Shown: positions 13,257 through 23,039, numbered from the stretch's first letter. The stretch: DNA of 64,000 nucleotides from Streptomyces sp. NBC_00663 (GCF_036226885.1 NZ_CP109027.1:6448001-6512000), one strand, 5' to 3'. Made by a program: numbers and translations. The notes: a model not told the origin generated them from the letters alone.

Positions 13257-16133
13257 ATGAGCGAGACGAACCCCGCTGCCCCCGCCGAGGTGGCCGCGCC
13301 GCACCGCTACACGGCTGCCATGGCGGCCGAGATCGAGGCACGCTGGCAGGACTTCTGGGACGCCGAGGGGACGTACGCCGCACCGAACCCCAAGGGTGAC
13401 CTGGCGGGCGACCCGGAGCTGGTCGCCAAGCCCAAGAAGTTCATCATGGACATGTTCCCGTACCCCTCCGGTGCGGGCCTCCACGTCGGCCACCCGCTGG
13501 GCTACATCGCCACCGACGTCTTCGCCCGCTTCCAGCGCATGACCGGCCACAACGTCCTGCACACCCTGGGCTTCGACGCCTTCGGCCTGCCCGCCGAGCA
13601 GTACGCCGTGCAGACCGGCACGCACCCGCGCGTGTCCACCGAGGCCAACATCGAGAACATGAAGGCCCAGCTGCGCCGGCTGGGCCTGGGCCACGACAAG
13701 CGCCGGTCGTTCGCCACGATCGACCCGGACTACTACAAGTGGACCCAGTGGATCTTCCTCCAGATCTTCAACTCCTGGTACGACGACGAGGCGCGGAAGG
13801 CCCGCCCGATCGCCGAGCTGATCGCCCAGTTCGAGTCCGGTGAGCGCGCGGTACGCGGTGGCCGTTCCTGGGACGCGCTGACCGCCGCCGAGCGCGCCGA
13901 CGTCCTGAGCGAGTACCGGCTGGCCTACGCCTCCGACGCGCCCGTCAACTGGTGTCCCGGGCTGGGCACCGTGCTGGCCAACGAGGAGGTCACCGCCGAC
14001 GGCCGCTCCGAGCGCGGCAACTTCCCCGTCTTCAAGGCCAAGCTGCGCCAGTGGAACATGCGCATCACCGCCTATGCCGACCGGCTGATCGACGACCTGG
14101 ACGCGCTGGACTGGCCCGAGGCCATCAAGTTGCAGCAGCGCAACTGGATCGGCCGCTCCGAGGGCGCCCGCGTCGACTTCCCGATCGACGGCGAGAACAT
14201 CACCGTCTTCACCACCCGCCCCGACACCCTGTTCGGCGCGACCTACATGGTGCTGGCGCCCGAGCACCCGCTGGTCGAGAAGTTCACCCCGGCCGCCTGG
14301 CCCGAGGGCACCCACGACGTCTGGACCGGCGGGCACGCCACCCCGGCCGAGGCCGTCGCCGCCTACCGCGCGCAGGCCGCCGCCAAGTCCGACGTGGAGC
14401 GCCAGGCCGAGGCCAAGGACAAGACCGGCGTCTTCATCGGCGCCTACGCCACCAACCCGGTCAACGGCGAGCAGGTCCCCGTCTTCATCGCCGACTACGT
14501 CCTGATGGGCTACGGCACCGGCGCGATCATGGCCGTCCCCGCGGGCGACCAGCGCGACTTCGAGTTCGCGCGCGCCTTCGAACTGCCGATCACCTGCATC
14601 GTGGAGCCGACCGACGGCCGCGGCACGGACACCTCCACATGGGAGGACGCCTTCGCCTCCTACGACGCGAAGATCATCAACTCCTCGGGTGAGGGCATCT
14701 CCCTGGACGGCCTGCCCGTCGCCGAGGCCAAGGCGCGCATCACCGAGTGGCTGGAGCGGTCCGGCGTCGGCGAGGGCACCATCAACTTCCGGCTGCGCGA
14801 CTGGCTGTTCAGCCGTCAGCGCTACTGGGGCGAGCCCTTCCCGATCGTCTACGACGAGGACGGCGTCGCGCACTCCCTGCCCGAGTCGATGCTGCCGCTG
14901 GAGCTGCCCGAGGTCGAGGACTACTCGCCGCGCACCTTCGACCCGGACGACGCGGACACCTCCCCGGAGACCCCGCTGTCCCGCAACGAGGACTGGGTCA
15001 ACGTCACCCTGGACCTGGGCGACGGGCGCGGTCCGCGGAAGTACCGGCGTGAGACCAACACCATGCCCAACTGGGCCGGTTCCTGCTGGTACGAACTGCG
15101 CTACCTGGACCCGCACAACAGCGAGGCCCTGGTCGACCCCGAGATCGAGCAGTACTGGATGGGTCCGCGCGAGGGCCGGCCGCACGGCGGCGTCGACCTG
15201 TACGTCGGCGGTGCCGAGCACGCCGTGCTGCACCTGCTGTACGCGCGCTTCTGGTCCAAGGTCCTGTTCGACCTGGGCCACGTCTCCTCCGCGGAGCCGT
15301 TCCACAAGCTGTTCAACCAGGGCATGATCCAGGCCTACGTCTACCGGGACGCGCGCGGGATCGCCGTACCGGCCGCCGAGGTGGAGGAGCGCGACGGCGC
15401 CTACTACTACCAGGGCGAGAAGGTCTCCCGACTGCTGGGCAAGATGGGCAAGTCCCTGAAGAACGCGGTCACTCCGGACGAGATCGCCGCCGAGTACGGC
15501 GCCGACACCCTGCGCCTGTACGAGATGGCGATGGGCCCGCTGGACGTCTCCCGGCCGTGGGACACGCGCGCGGTGGTCGGCCAGTTCCGGCTGCTTCAGC
15601 GGCTGTGGCGCAACATCGTCGACGAGGCGAGCGGTGAGGTCACCGTCTCCGACGCCGAGCCCGACGAGGACACGCTGCGTGCCCTGCACAAGGCCATCGA
15701 CGGTGTGCGCGGCGACCTGGAGGGCATGCGGTTCAACACCGCCATCGCCAAGGTCACCGAGCTGAACAACCACCTGACCAAGGCGGGCGGCGCGCTGCCC
15801 AGGTCCGTCGCCGAGGCGCTGGTGCTGCTGATCGCCCCGCTGGCCCCGCACATCGCCGAGGAGCTGTGGCGCAAGCTGGGCCACACCGACTCGGTCGTCC
15901 ACCAGGACCTGCCGGTCGCCGACCCCGCGTACGTGGTGGACGAGAGCGTGACCTGCGTCGTGCAGATCAAGGGCAAGGTCAAGGCCCGCCTGGAGGTCTC
16001 GCCGACCATCTCCGAGGAGGAGCTGGAGAAGGTGGCGCTGGCCGACGACAAGGTCGTGGCGGCGCTGGACGGGGCGGGCATCCGCAAGGTGATCGTGCGG
16101 GCGCCGAAGCTGGTGAACATCGTTCCGGCGTAG
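13257..16133 (+). CDS. leuS: Leucyl-tRNA synthetase
   Basis: Class I aminoacyl-tRNA synthetase that charges tRNA-Leu. The HIGH-type motif occurs as YPSGAGLHVGHPLGY at about residues 63-77 and the KMSKS-type motif as KMGKSLKNAV at about 730. The central editing domain (CP1) is present, with TTRPDTLFGATYMVLAPEHP. The 958 aa is normal for actinobacterial LeuS. AAGGA lies just before the ATG. Expression is probably controlled by the leader-peptide attenuator upstream. The gene ends in a tandem hexamer repeat that contains the stop codon. Confidence 0.98.
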   Translation: MSETNPAAPAEVAAPHRYTAAMAAEIEARWQDFWDAEGTYAAPNPKGDLAGDPELVAKPKKFIMDMFPYPSGAGLHVGHPLGYIATDVFARFQRMTGHNVLHTLGFDAFGLPAEQYAVQTGTHPRVSTEANIENMKAQLRRLGLGHDKRRSFATIDPDYYKWTQWIFLQIFNSWYDDEARKARPIAELIAQFESGERAVRGGRSWDALTAAERADVLSEYRLAYASDAPVNWCPGLGTVLANEEVTADGRSERGNFPVFKAKLRQWNMRITAYADRLIDDLDALDWPEAIKLQQRNWIGRSEGARVDFPIDGENITVFTTRPDTLFGATYMVLAPEHPLVEKFTPAAWPEGTHDVWTGGHATPAEAVAAYRAQAAAKSDVERQAEAKDKTGVFIGAYATNPVNGEQVPVFIADYVLMGYGTGAIMAVPAGDQRDFEFARAFELPITCIVEPTDGRGTDTSTWEDAFASYDAKIINSSGEGISLDGLPVAEAKARITEWLERSGVGEGTINFRLRDWLFSRQRYWGEPFPIVYDEDGVAHSLPESMLPLELPEVEDYSPRTFDPDDADTSPETPLSRNEDWVNVTLDLGDGRGPRKYRRETNTMPNWAGSCWYELRYLDPHNSEALVDPEIEQYWMGPREGRPHGGVDLYVGGAEHAVLHLLYARFWSKVLFDLGHVSSAEPFHKLFNQGMIQAYVYRDARGIAVPAAEVEERDGAYYYQGEKVSRLLGKMGKSLKNAVTPDEIAAEYGADTLRLYEMAMGPLDVSRPWDTRAVVGQFRLLQRLWRNIVDEASGEVTVSDAEPDEDTLRALHKAIDGVRGDLEGMRFNTAIAKVTELNNHLTKAGGALPRSVAEALVLLIAPLAPHIAEELWRKLGHTDSVVHQDLPVADPAYVVDESVTCVVQIKGKVKARLEVSPTISEEELEKVALADDKVVAALDGAGIRKVIVRAPKLVNIVPA

Positions 16134-16155
16134 GCGTAGGCGTAGGCGTAGGCGT
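16127..16155 (+). repeat. Hexamer tandem repeat GGCGTA covering the leuS stop codon
   Basis: GGCGTA is repeated four times plus a partial copy. The leuS TAG is in the first unit, and the period of 6 puts further TAG codons in the same frame. Confidence 0.85.
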
Positions 16156-16294
16156 CCGGTCGTCCGGGAGGCGGTCGGCCCCTAGGGCTTCGGTACGGGC
16201 AGGTTCGGGGTTCTTCTGGAACTCCGGGCCTGCCTGTTGCGTTTACCGTTGAGAGAGGGGCGTGGAACCTCGCGCCCGGTGGAGGAGGAGCGTT

Positions 16295-17044
16295 GTGGAG
16301 GCACTGTTGGCGATCGTCGCTCTGCTTTTCGTGCTCTTCCTGGTGCTCGGCGCCTACGCCACCGTGAAGGCGGTCGGCGCCGCCAAGCGCGGGGTGGACC
16401 GCACCATCACCCAGGCCCGGCGCACGGTCGAGGACCACACCCTGCGGGCCAAGTCCATGGTGCAGCCCGGCCCCGCGGGCGAGGTCGCCCAACTGCGGCT
16501 GCGCCTGCGGACCTCCATGCGCGCCACCCAGGACGCGCTGCACGCGGGCGTGGCCGAGGACGAGTCCCTCAAGGAGTCCCTCGCCCTCTTCGACCGGCTC
16601 AGCGCGCACGGCCACGAACTCGACGCCGAACTGCGCCGACTGGAGTCCGAGCCGGACCGCGCGACCCTCGCCGAGCGGCTGCCCGCCCTGCGCGAGCGCA
16701 CCGAGACCATCACCCGCTCCGCCGACTCCCTGCGCTGGGCCGCCCGCGACCGGGCCCGCCGCTTCGCGGACGACGACCTGGACTCCCTGAGCACCCAGAT
16801 CGACATGGAGGCCGGCGCCCTGCGCCACTGGACCACGGCCGAGCCGACGGATCCGGCCGCCGCGCAGTCCCCGCCGTCCTGGCCCGACGCCCCGGCCGCC
16901 GACGGCGCGGACTCCCGGCAGACCTGGCCGCAGACCCCGCGGTCCCGCACGGCCGAGGAACCGACGCAGACCTCCATCACGCCACCGGTCACCCGCCCCA
17001 CCTACCCCTGGCAGAAGAAGCCCCGCCCCGAGAGCACGACTTGA
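16295..17044 (+). CDS. Membrane-anchored coiled-coil protein, unknown function
   Basis: The start is the GTG after GGAGGAGGAG; an ATG-frame extension to 16262 is possible. The N-terminal hydrophobic helix (LLAIVALLFVLFLVLGAYATV) is a membrane anchor. Residues ~35-190 are charged helices with heptad-like Leu spacing (LRLRLRTSMRATQDAL, LFDRLSAHGHELDAELRRLE), so a coiled coil is likely. The last ~60 residues are Pro/Thr-rich and disordered. No catalytic motif seen; not a family I can name. Confidence 0.72.
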   Translation: MEALLAIVALLFVLFLVLGAYATVKAVGAAKRGVDRTITQARRTVEDHTLRAKSMVQPGPAGEVAQLRLRLRTSMRATQDALHAGVAEDESLKESLALFDRLSAHGHELDAELRRLESEPDRATLAERLPALRERTETITRSADSLRWAARDRARRFADDDLDSLSTQIDMEAGALRHWTTAEPTDPAAAQSPPSWPDAPAADGADSRQTWPQTPRSRTAEEPTQTSITPPVTRPTYPWQKKPRPESTT

Positions 17045-17116
17045 TCCGGCCACGGCCCCTCCGGCCCGGAGGGGTCGGGCTGCCGCACGGGCGCTACGGC
17101 AGGTAACCTCCAGCTC

Positions 17117-17962
17117 ATGTCCCGCCATGTCGCGATCGTCACCGATTCAACGGCCTACCTGCCGCCGCGGACGATGGAGCGCCACGGCATCACCGCGGTA
17201 CCGCTGACCGTGGTCCTCGGCGACCAGGCACTCGAAGAGGGCACCGAGATCTCGACCCGGTCGCTGGCCCAGGCGCTCCAGAAACGGCGCCCGGTCACCA
17301 CCTCCCGCCCCAGCCCGCAGCTCTTCGCCGAGACCTACCGCAAGGTCGCCGAGACCGGCGCCACCGGCATCGTCTCCCTCCATCTGTCCGCCGAACTCTC
17401 CGGCACCTACGACGCCGCCGTCCTGGCCGCCCGCGAGGCACCGGTGCCGGTACGGGTCGTGGACACCGGGATGATCGCGATGGCCCTCGGCTTCTGCGCG
17501 CTCGCGGCGGCCGAGGCCGCCGAGAGCGGCGGCACCATCGACGAGGCCGTCACGGCCGCCGAGAAGCGGGCCTCCGGCACCTCCGCCTACTTCTACGTCG
17601 ACACCCTCGACTATCTGCGTCGCGGCGGCCGGATCGGCGCCGCGCAGGCCCTCCTCGGCTCCGCCCTCGCGGTCAAGCCGCTGCTCCAGCTGGAAGGCGG
17701 GCGCATCGAACCGCTGGAGAAGGTGCGGACGGCGTCGAAGGCGATCGCCCGCCTGGAGGAGATCGTGGCCGACCGGGCCGGCAGCGCGCAGGTCGACATC
17801 GCGGTCCACCATCTCGCCGCCCCCGACCGGGCGTCGGCCCTGGCGGACCGGCTGCGGGCGCGGGTGCCCGGGCTGGCGGACCTGCATGTGAGCGAGGTCG
17901 GGGCGGTGATCGGGGCGCATACGGGGCCTGGGTTGCTGGGGGCTGTGGTTTCGCCTCGGTGA
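17117..17962 (+). CDS. DegV family fatty-acid-binding protein
   Basis: DegV/FakB-type proteins bind a fatty acid and in some bacteria present it to a kinase (FakA). Here AIVTDSTAYLPP at the N-terminus, the VTTSRPSPQLF segment, SLHLSAELSGTYDAA, and the YLRRGGRIGAAQALLG motif are the family hallmarks; the Ser/Thr and Arg of these loops contact the carboxylate. The 281-aa length is normal. No FakA-like kinase is visible nearby. It is followed by a ~145-bp gap before comEA. Confidence 0.92.
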   Translation: MSRHVAIVTDSTAYLPPRTMERHGITAVPLTVVLGDQALEEGTEISTRSLAQALQKRRPVTTSRPSPQLFAETYRKVAETGATGIVSLHLSAELSGTYDAAVLAAREAPVPVRVVDTGMIAMALGFCALAAAEAAESGGTIDEAVTAAEKRASGTSAYFYVDTLDYLRRGGRIGAAQALLGSALAVKPLLQLEGGRIEPLEKVRTASKAIARLEEIVADRAGSAQVDIAVHHLAAPDRASALADRLRARVPGLADLHVSEVGAVIGAHTGPGLLGAVVSPR

Positions 17963-18049
17963 CGGGGGTGGCTTCGCCTCGGTGGCGGGCGCGGGCGGAC
18001 ATCGGGGCGGCTCGGGGGCGTGTGTCTGTCACTCGTGTGGGTGGTGGAG

Positions 18050-18058
18050 TTATCCACA
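18050..18058. other. Single DnaA-box-like 9-mer
   Basis: TTATCCACA in the gap between degV and comEA. One copy only; no origin features (no cluster, no AT-rich DUE). Confidence 0.35.
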
Positions 18059-18108
18059 ACTGGGTGGTCGTCCCCGGGAATTGAGCAAGATCATCGTGGA
18101 AGGGCGAA

Positions 18109-19266
18109 GTGCCGGATCCTCGGCGCATGGCACTTCGATCACGTTCACGCACAGCTGTCCCGACCAGTGGGCCGGGCCGTGGCCCTGCCTCGGATGTCCG
18201 CAGCCGCCATCGTCGACGCCCCTCGCCCGCCGGCCGTCGGGGCCGGCATCGGTATGCGTCGGGCGAGGAGCTTCGGCGGCGCGCGGAGGTCATCTTCGCC
18301 GAACGGGCGGGAGAGTGGCGGGAGTTGGGGGCGGGGGCGGATGTTCCGGCGGAGGACGGTCCGACGACTGCGGTCCTGACGCCGACGCCGACGCCGATTC
18401 CGAGTCCGTCTCCGTCTCCGTCTCCGACGCCGATTCCGGCTCCGTCTGTGGCGGGTTCGTCTTCGGCTTCGGCTTCGGCTTCGGGGGACTGGCGGGTGCG
18501 GGTGGGGCTTGCCGTGCGGGAGCGGATGCCGGTGTGGCTTCAGACCAGGTGCGGTCTGGAGCGGCGGAGCGTGGTGGCGCTCGCGGTGCTGCTCGTGGTC
18601 GCGGCCGGTTTCGCCGTGCAGCACTTCTGGACCGGCCGTACGCAGTCGGTGCGGGCGCCGGAGGTGGTGCGCGCGGCGGTGCCTTTCGAGGGGCAGCGGA
18701 CGTCCGACGAGCAGCGTACGGAGGGCGGGGCCGGTGCCTCGGGTGGGGTGCCGGGCGCGGTCGGTACGGCGATGTCCGAGATTGTGGTGGACGTCAGCGG
18801 CAAGGTCCGGAAACCCGGGATCCATCGCCTTCCGGCGGGGGCACGGGTCGCCGACGCCCTCCGCGCGGCCGGCGGGGTCAAGCCCGGTGCGGACACCACC
18901 GGTCTCAACCGGGCCCGCTTCCTGATCGACGGTGAGCAGGTCGTCGTCGGTGCTCCGGCCGGGGCGGCGTCCGGTCCTGCCGGTCCTGCCGGGGGTGCGG
19001 GAGGTGCGGCGGGCTCAGTGGGCTCGGGCGGTTCAGGCGGTTCAGGCGGTTCGGTGGCGGGGGCTGGGCCCGCCGCGCCGGTCTCCCTCAACACGGCGAC
19101 CGTGGACCAGCTCGACACTCTGCCCGGCGTCGGTCCGGTGCTGGCCCAGCACATCGTCGACTACCGCACACAGCACGCCGGTTTCCGCTCGGTGGACGAA
19201 CTGCGCGAGGTCAACGGCATCGGTGAGCGTCGCTTCGCCGACCTGCGGAATCTCGTACGGCCATGA
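18109..19266 (+). CDS. comEA: ComEA-like DNA-binding competence protein
   Basis: GTG start with GGAAGGG upstream; ATG 18127 is an alternative. The ~145-residue cytoplasmic N-terminus contains a Pro-Thr/Pro-Ser repeat tract. A TM helix follows (SVVALAVLLVVAAGFAVQHF), then an SLBB domain (EIVVDVSGKVRKPGIHRLP) and a Gly/Ser-rich linker. The C-terminus is a double helix-hairpin-helix (LNTATVDQLDTLPGVGPVLA ... VNGIGERRFADL). HhH and SLBB order is that of ComEA, the receptor that binds DNA at the cell surface. It overlaps comEC by 4 bp. Natural transformation is not established in Streptomyces, so the actual role is open. Confidence 0.92.
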   Translation: MPDPRRMALRSRSRTAVPTSGPGRGPASDVRSRHRRRPSPAGRRGRHRYASGEELRRRAEVIFAERAGEWRELGAGADVPAEDGPTTAVLTPTPTPIPSPSPSPSPTPIPAPSVAGSSSASASASGDWRVRVGLAVRERMPVWLQTRCGLERRSVVALAVLLVVAAGFAVQHFWTGRTQSVRAPEVVRAAVPFEGQRTSDEQRTEGGAGASGGVPGAVGTAMSEIVVDVSGKVRKPGIHRLPAGARVADALRAAGGVKPGADTTGLNRARFLIDGEQVVVGAPAGAASGPAGPAGGAGGAAGSVGSGGSGGSGGSVAGAGPAAPVSLNTATVDQLDTLPGVGPVLAQHIVDYRTQHAGFRSVDELREVNGIGERRFADLRNLVRP

Positions 19267-21932
19267 GTCGCGTCCCTGGCCCTGCGGAGCCCCCGTCGAC
19301 GGCACCTCACCCGCGCCCGGCCGTGCATGCCTCCTCCGGCGCGCGGTTGGGCGCGGCCAACCCCCGGCAGGAGGGGCCGACCGACCTACGACTCGTACCG
19401 CCCGCGCTGGCCGCCTGGCTGACGGCGGCGACGATGGTGGACGCCGCGTCGGGACGGGTCATCGGCCTCGCCCTCGGGTGCCTGGTCGCAGGGGTGGGGC
19501 TCCTGGTGATGCCGAGGCGTGCCGGGCGTCGGGTGGCGGTCGCCGCCGTGCTGCTGTGCGTCGCCGCGGCAGCCGCCTCCGCGGGGTTGCACGGCGCCGA
19601 TCTGCGCCGGGGACCCGTTCCCGCGCTGGTGCGGGAGTACGCCACGGTGACCGCTGAGCTGGAGATCACCTCGGATCCCCGGCTCACCCGGCCTCGGGTC
19701 AAGGGGGATCACATGGCCCCGGCCTCCGTGCTGATCGGCGCGGAGGTGCGGCGGGTCGAGGAACCGGGCGGGGCAGCGGTGGAGACGCGGACGCCGGTGC
19801 TGGTGATCGTTGACGTGGGGGCGGGGAGAGGGGCCGCCGGGACGGAGATGGCGGCAGGTGTCGGTTCCGGCGGTCAGCTGCGTGCGGGTGCGGGTGCGGG
19901 TGCGGGTGCGGATGGCGGGGCCGGTGTCGGGCAGGTGGGTGTCGGTGCTGGGGCACCGACTTCGGGCTGGCTTCGGCTGCTGCCCTCCACGCGGGTGCGG
20001 GTGAGTGCGCGGCTGGCGCCGACGGTGCGGGACGGGGACCGGGTCGCGGGGGTGGCGCGGGTCTCGGGCCGGGTGGCGCCGGACGTCGTGGCGGGGCCGT
20101 CGGGGGTGCAGCGGTTCGCGGGGCGGCTCCGGGCGGGGCTGCGGGCGGCCACCGATCCGTTGCCGGGGGATGCCCGGGCGCTGCTGCCGGGGCTGGTCGT
20201 CGGCGACACCTCGCGGATCACACCGGAGCTGGACGAGGCGTTCAAGGCGACCGACCTCGCCCACACGCTCGCCGTCTCCGGGAGCAACCTCACGATCATC
20301 CTCGCCCTGCTCATCGGACCGCCCGGGCTGGCCCAGCGGGTCGAACGGCGCGGACTCGCACCCCGGCTCGGTATCCCGCTGCGGACGACAGCGGTGCTCG
20401 GCGGCGTGCTCACCCTGGCCTTCGTCGTCGTGTGCCGACCGGACCCGAGCGTGCTGCGGGCCGCGGCCTGCGGTGCCGTCGTCCTGCTCGCCCTGGCGAC
20501 CGGACGCCGCAGATCGCTGATCCCGGCGCTGGCGACGGCCGTACTGCTGCTGGTGCTGTACGACCCTTGGCTGGGCCGCAGTTACGGATTCCTGCTGTCC
20601 GTGCTGGCCACCGGAGCCCTGCTGACGATCGGGCCCCGCTGGAGCGCGGCCCTGCAACGGCGGCGGGTGCCACCGCGGCTGGCGGAGGCGCTGGCCGCCG
20701 CCGGTGCCGCGCAGGCCCTGTGCGCGCCGGTCGTGGCGGTGCTGTCGGCACGGGTGAGTCTGGTGGCGGTGCCGTGCAATCTGCTCGCGGAGTTCGCGGT
20801 GGCGCCGGCCACGGTGCTGGGCTTCGCGGCGCTGGCGGCGGCACCGGTGGCGATGCCGGTGGCCAAGGCGCTGGCGTGGTGCGCGAGTTGGCCCGCCGGT
20901 TGGATCGCGGACGTCGCCCGTACCGGGGCGGCGCTGCCCGGCGCGGGGGTGGACTGGCCGGGCAGCTGGGGCGGGGCGGCTCTGCTCGCCGTGGTCACGG
21001 GGGTCGTGGTCCTGGCCGGTCGACGGTTGCTGCGGCATCCGTGGTGGTGCGGGGCCTGCGGGACGCTGCTCGTGCTGGTGGTGGTGCAGCCGCCGCCGTT
21101 GACCAGGGTCGTCACCGGGTGGCCGCCGCCCGGCTGGCGGTTCGCGGTCTGCGACGTGGGACAGGGCGACGCGACGGTGCTCGCGGCGGGCGACGGCACG
21201 GGCGTGGTGGTCGACGCGGGGCCCGACCCGGCGTTGGTCGACCGGTGTCTGCGCACGCTCGGGATCACCAAGGTGCCCTTGGTCGTCCTGACCCACTTCC
21301 ACGCCGACCATGTGGCGGGCCTGCCCGGGGTGCTGCGCGGGCGGGCGGTGGGCGCGATCGAGACGACCGGGTTCGAAGAGCCCGTGGACCAGGTGGAGTT
21401 CGTACGGAGACAGGCGGCGCGGCGGCACATTCCGCTCACCCGCGCGGTCGCCGGGGAGGAGCGGCGCACGGGGTCACTGTCCTGGCAGGTCGTGTGGCCG
21501 CCGCCGAGTCCACCACCGAATGTGCCACCGGGGGCACCGGTCGGGCTCGTCGCACCGGAACCGGACGGGCCGAACGACGCCAGTGTCACGCTGCTCGTGC
21601 GGTCGGCGGAGCTGCGGTTGCTGTTGCTCGGTGATCTCGAACCCCCGGCCCAGCAGGCGCTTTTGAGGTCGCCGGCGGGTGCGTCGCTGGGCGGCGTGGA
21701 CGTCCTCAAGGTGGCCCACCACGGTTCCGCCTACCAGGATCCGGAACTCATACGAAAGGTGGCTCCGCGGCTGGCGCTGATCTCCTGCGGAAGGGACAAC
21801 CCGTACGGGCATCCGGCACCCGGCACGGTCGCGGCGCTGCGGGCCCTGGGCGCGGTGGTGCTGCGGACGGACGAGGACGGGGCGTTGGCGGTCTCGGGGA
21901 CGGGGGGCGGGTTGCGAGTCTCGGGTGGCTGA
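19263..21932 (+). CDS. comEC: ComEC/Rec2 family DNA-uptake channel with metallo-beta-lactamase domain
   Basis: 889 residues. After a long N-terminal region (with a Gly/Ala-rich insert at ~200-220), a multi-TM competence core follows at ~310-600, with LAHTLAVSGSNLTIIL, the family hallmark. The C-terminal metallo-beta-lactamase-like domain is at ~620-880, with CDVGQGDAT and THFHADHVAGLP, giving a metal site that in ComEC is thought to degrade one DNA strand during uptake. Translationally coupled to comEA (ATGA). The last codons lie in a 35-bp imperfect direct repeat that contains the stop. No comF or type IV pilus genes are in view. Confidence 0.93.
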   Translation: MSRVPGPAEPPSTAPHPRPAVHASSGARLGAANPRQEGPTDLRLVPPALAAWLTAATMVDAASGRVIGLALGCLVAGVGLLVMPRRAGRRVAVAAVLLCVAAAAASAGLHGADLRRGPVPALVREYATVTAELEITSDPRLTRPRVKGDHMAPASVLIGAEVRRVEEPGGAAVETRTPVLVIVDVGAGRGAAGTEMAAGVGSGGQLRAGAGAGAGADGGAGVGQVGVGAGAPTSGWLRLLPSTRVRVSARLAPTVRDGDRVAGVARVSGRVAPDVVAGPSGVQRFAGRLRAGLRAATDPLPGDARALLPGLVVGDTSRITPELDEAFKATDLAHTLAVSGSNLTIILALLIGPPGLAQRVERRGLAPRLGIPLRTTAVLGGVLTLAFVVVCRPDPSVLRAAACGAVVLLALATGRRRSLIPALATAVLLLVLYDPWLGRSYGFLLSVLATGALLTIGPRWSAALQRRRVPPRLAEALAAAGAAQALCAPVVAVLSARVSLVAVPCNLLAEFAVAPATVLGFAALAAAPVAMPVAKALAWCASWPAGWIADVARTGAALPGAGVDWPGSWGGAALLAVVTGVVVLAGRRLLRHPWWCGACGTLLVLVVVQPPPLTRVVTGWPPPGWRFAVCDVGQGDATVLAAGDGTGVVVDAGPDPALVDRCLRTLGITKVPLVVLTHFHADHVAGLPGVLRGRAVGAIETTGFEEPVDQVEFVRRQAARRHIPLTRAVAGEERRTGSLSWQVVWPPPSPPPNVPPGAPVGLVAPEPDGPNDASVTLLVRSAELRLLLLGDLEPPAQQALLRSPAGASLGGVDVLKVAHHGSAYQDPELIRKVAPRLALISCGRDNPYGHPAPGTVAALRALGAVVLRTDEDGALAVSGTGGGLRVSGG

Positions 21933-21995
21933 GGTCGGTTGAGGCCAAGGGAGGGGCTGCGGGTCTCGGGTGGCTGAAGCCGGTCGAGGTCCAGG
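21916..21995 (+). repeat. Imperfect direct repeat across the comEC stop codon
   Basis: Two ~35-bp copies (21916-21950 and 21961-21995) that share TCTCGGGTGGCTGA and the following GG(T/C)CGG pattern; the comEC TGA is in the first copy. Offset 45 bp, so the copy retains the reading phase. Confidence 0.65.
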
Positions 21996-22028
21996 GTGGT
22001 GGAGGCGGTGGTGACGGAGACTGAAGGC

Positions 22029-22904
22029 ATGGATTCTGTACAGGTCGACGCCTATCTCCGCCGCCTGGGAGCCGGTCGCCCGGCGCGGCCCACCACGGAC
22101 GCGCTGTGCGAGCTGCACCTGCGCCATCTGCGGACCGTGCCCTTCGAGAACCTCTCGGTCCATCTCGGGGAGGAGATCGTGCTGGAGGAGAAGCGGCTGC
22201 TGGACAAGGTGGTGGGGGCGCGCCGGGGCGGGTTCTGCTACGAACTCAACGGCGCCTTCGGGGCGTTGCTCGGCGCGCTGGGCTTCGACGTGACGCTGCT
22301 CGCGGGCCGGGTGTACGGGGAGGAGGGGCGGCTTGGCATTCCGTACGACCATCTCGCGCTGCGGGTGCGGACGGTGGACGGGGGCGACTGGCTGGCCGAC
22401 GTGGGCTTCGGGGCGCTCAGTCACCGGCCGCTGGCGGTCGGGGCGCGGGAGGAGCAGGACGATCCCGCGGGCGTCTTCCGGGTCGTGGTGGCGGGGCCGG
22501 ACGCGGCCGGGGTACGGGGCGGCGGGCTCGCGGCGGCCGAGGCCGTGGACCTGGACGTCGTCATGAACGGCAAGCCCCAGTACCGGTTGGAGGCGCGGCC
22601 CCGGGTGCTCCATGACTTCGTGGCGGGCGCGTGGTGGCACAGCACCTCGCCGGGGTCGCACTTCACGAAGTCGCTGGTGTGCTCGCGGGTCACGGACGAT
22701 GGCGGGAGGATCACGCTCAGCGGCCGGAGTCTCACGGTGACGGCGGCGGACGGGGCGCGCGAGGTGCGGGAACTGGCGACGGACGAGGAGGTGCTCGCGG
22801 TGTACCGGGAGCGGTTCGGGATCGCGCTGGAGCGGGTGCCGGAGGTGCGGGACTTCGGCGGGGCGGCCGGGCGGACGGGGCGGCCGGTCGAGGGGGACCG
22901 GTAG
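22029..22904 (+). CDS. nat: Arylamine N-acetyltransferase
   Basis: Transfers acetyl from acetyl-CoA to arylamines, arylhydrazines or related amines. The Cys-His-Asp triad is visible: RGGFCYELNGAF (Cys ~70), PYDHLALRV (His ~110) and WLADVGFG (Asp ~125). The N-terminal RTVPFENLSVHLG is also typical. ~291 aa is normal. ATG 22029 has GAAGG close upstream; GTG starts further up (from 21996) are possible but less likely. NATs can also act in rifamycin-type amide closure, but no polyketide genes are near, so a detoxification or general role is more likely. Confidence 0.92.
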   Translation: MDSVQVDAYLRRLGAGRPARPTTDALCELHLRHLRTVPFENLSVHLGEEIVLEEKRLLDKVVGARRGGFCYELNGAFGALLGALGFDVTLLAGRVYGEEGRLGIPYDHLALRVRTVDGGDWLADVGFGALSHRPLAVGAREEQDDPAGVFRVVVAGPDAAGVRGGGLAAAEAVDLDVVMNGKPQYRLEARPRVLHDFVAGAWWHSTSPGSHFTKSLVCSRVTDDGGRITLSGRSLTVTAADGAREVRELATDEEVLAVYRERFGIALERVPEVRDFGGAAGRTGRPVEGDR

Positions 22905-22983
22905 GGATCGATGCGGATCGGCAGGGATCGGTAGAGATCGATGGGGATCGAATCGATAGGGATCGATAGGGATCGATAGGGAG
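22901..22983 (+). repeat. Decamer tandem repeat with GATCG core after the NAT gene
   Basis: About eight units of ~10 bp (GTAGGGATCG, ATGCGGATCG, GCAGGGATCG ... GATCGATAGG). The NAT stop codon is in the first unit. Units near the 3' end are identical, earlier ones diverge. Confidence 0.85.
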
Positions 22984-23039
22984 AGGGTGGGGTCGGTCGT
23001 CGGGTGAGGCGCGTCGGGGCGGTGCCGGAGAATGGGGGC

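Noticed and set aside
13248..15902. An 884-codon open frame antisense to leuS
   Set aside because: Composition (Val/Gly/Leu/Asp repeats) is that of a shadow of a high-GC gene; no domain, and leuS on the other strand is unmistakable.
18050..18058. A replication origin
   Set aside because: Only one DnaA box, no AT-rich unwinding region, no dnaA or dnaN.
22901..22983. A CRISPR-like or iteron array
   Set aside because: Units are 10 bp with no spacers and degenerate; no cas or replication gene nearby.
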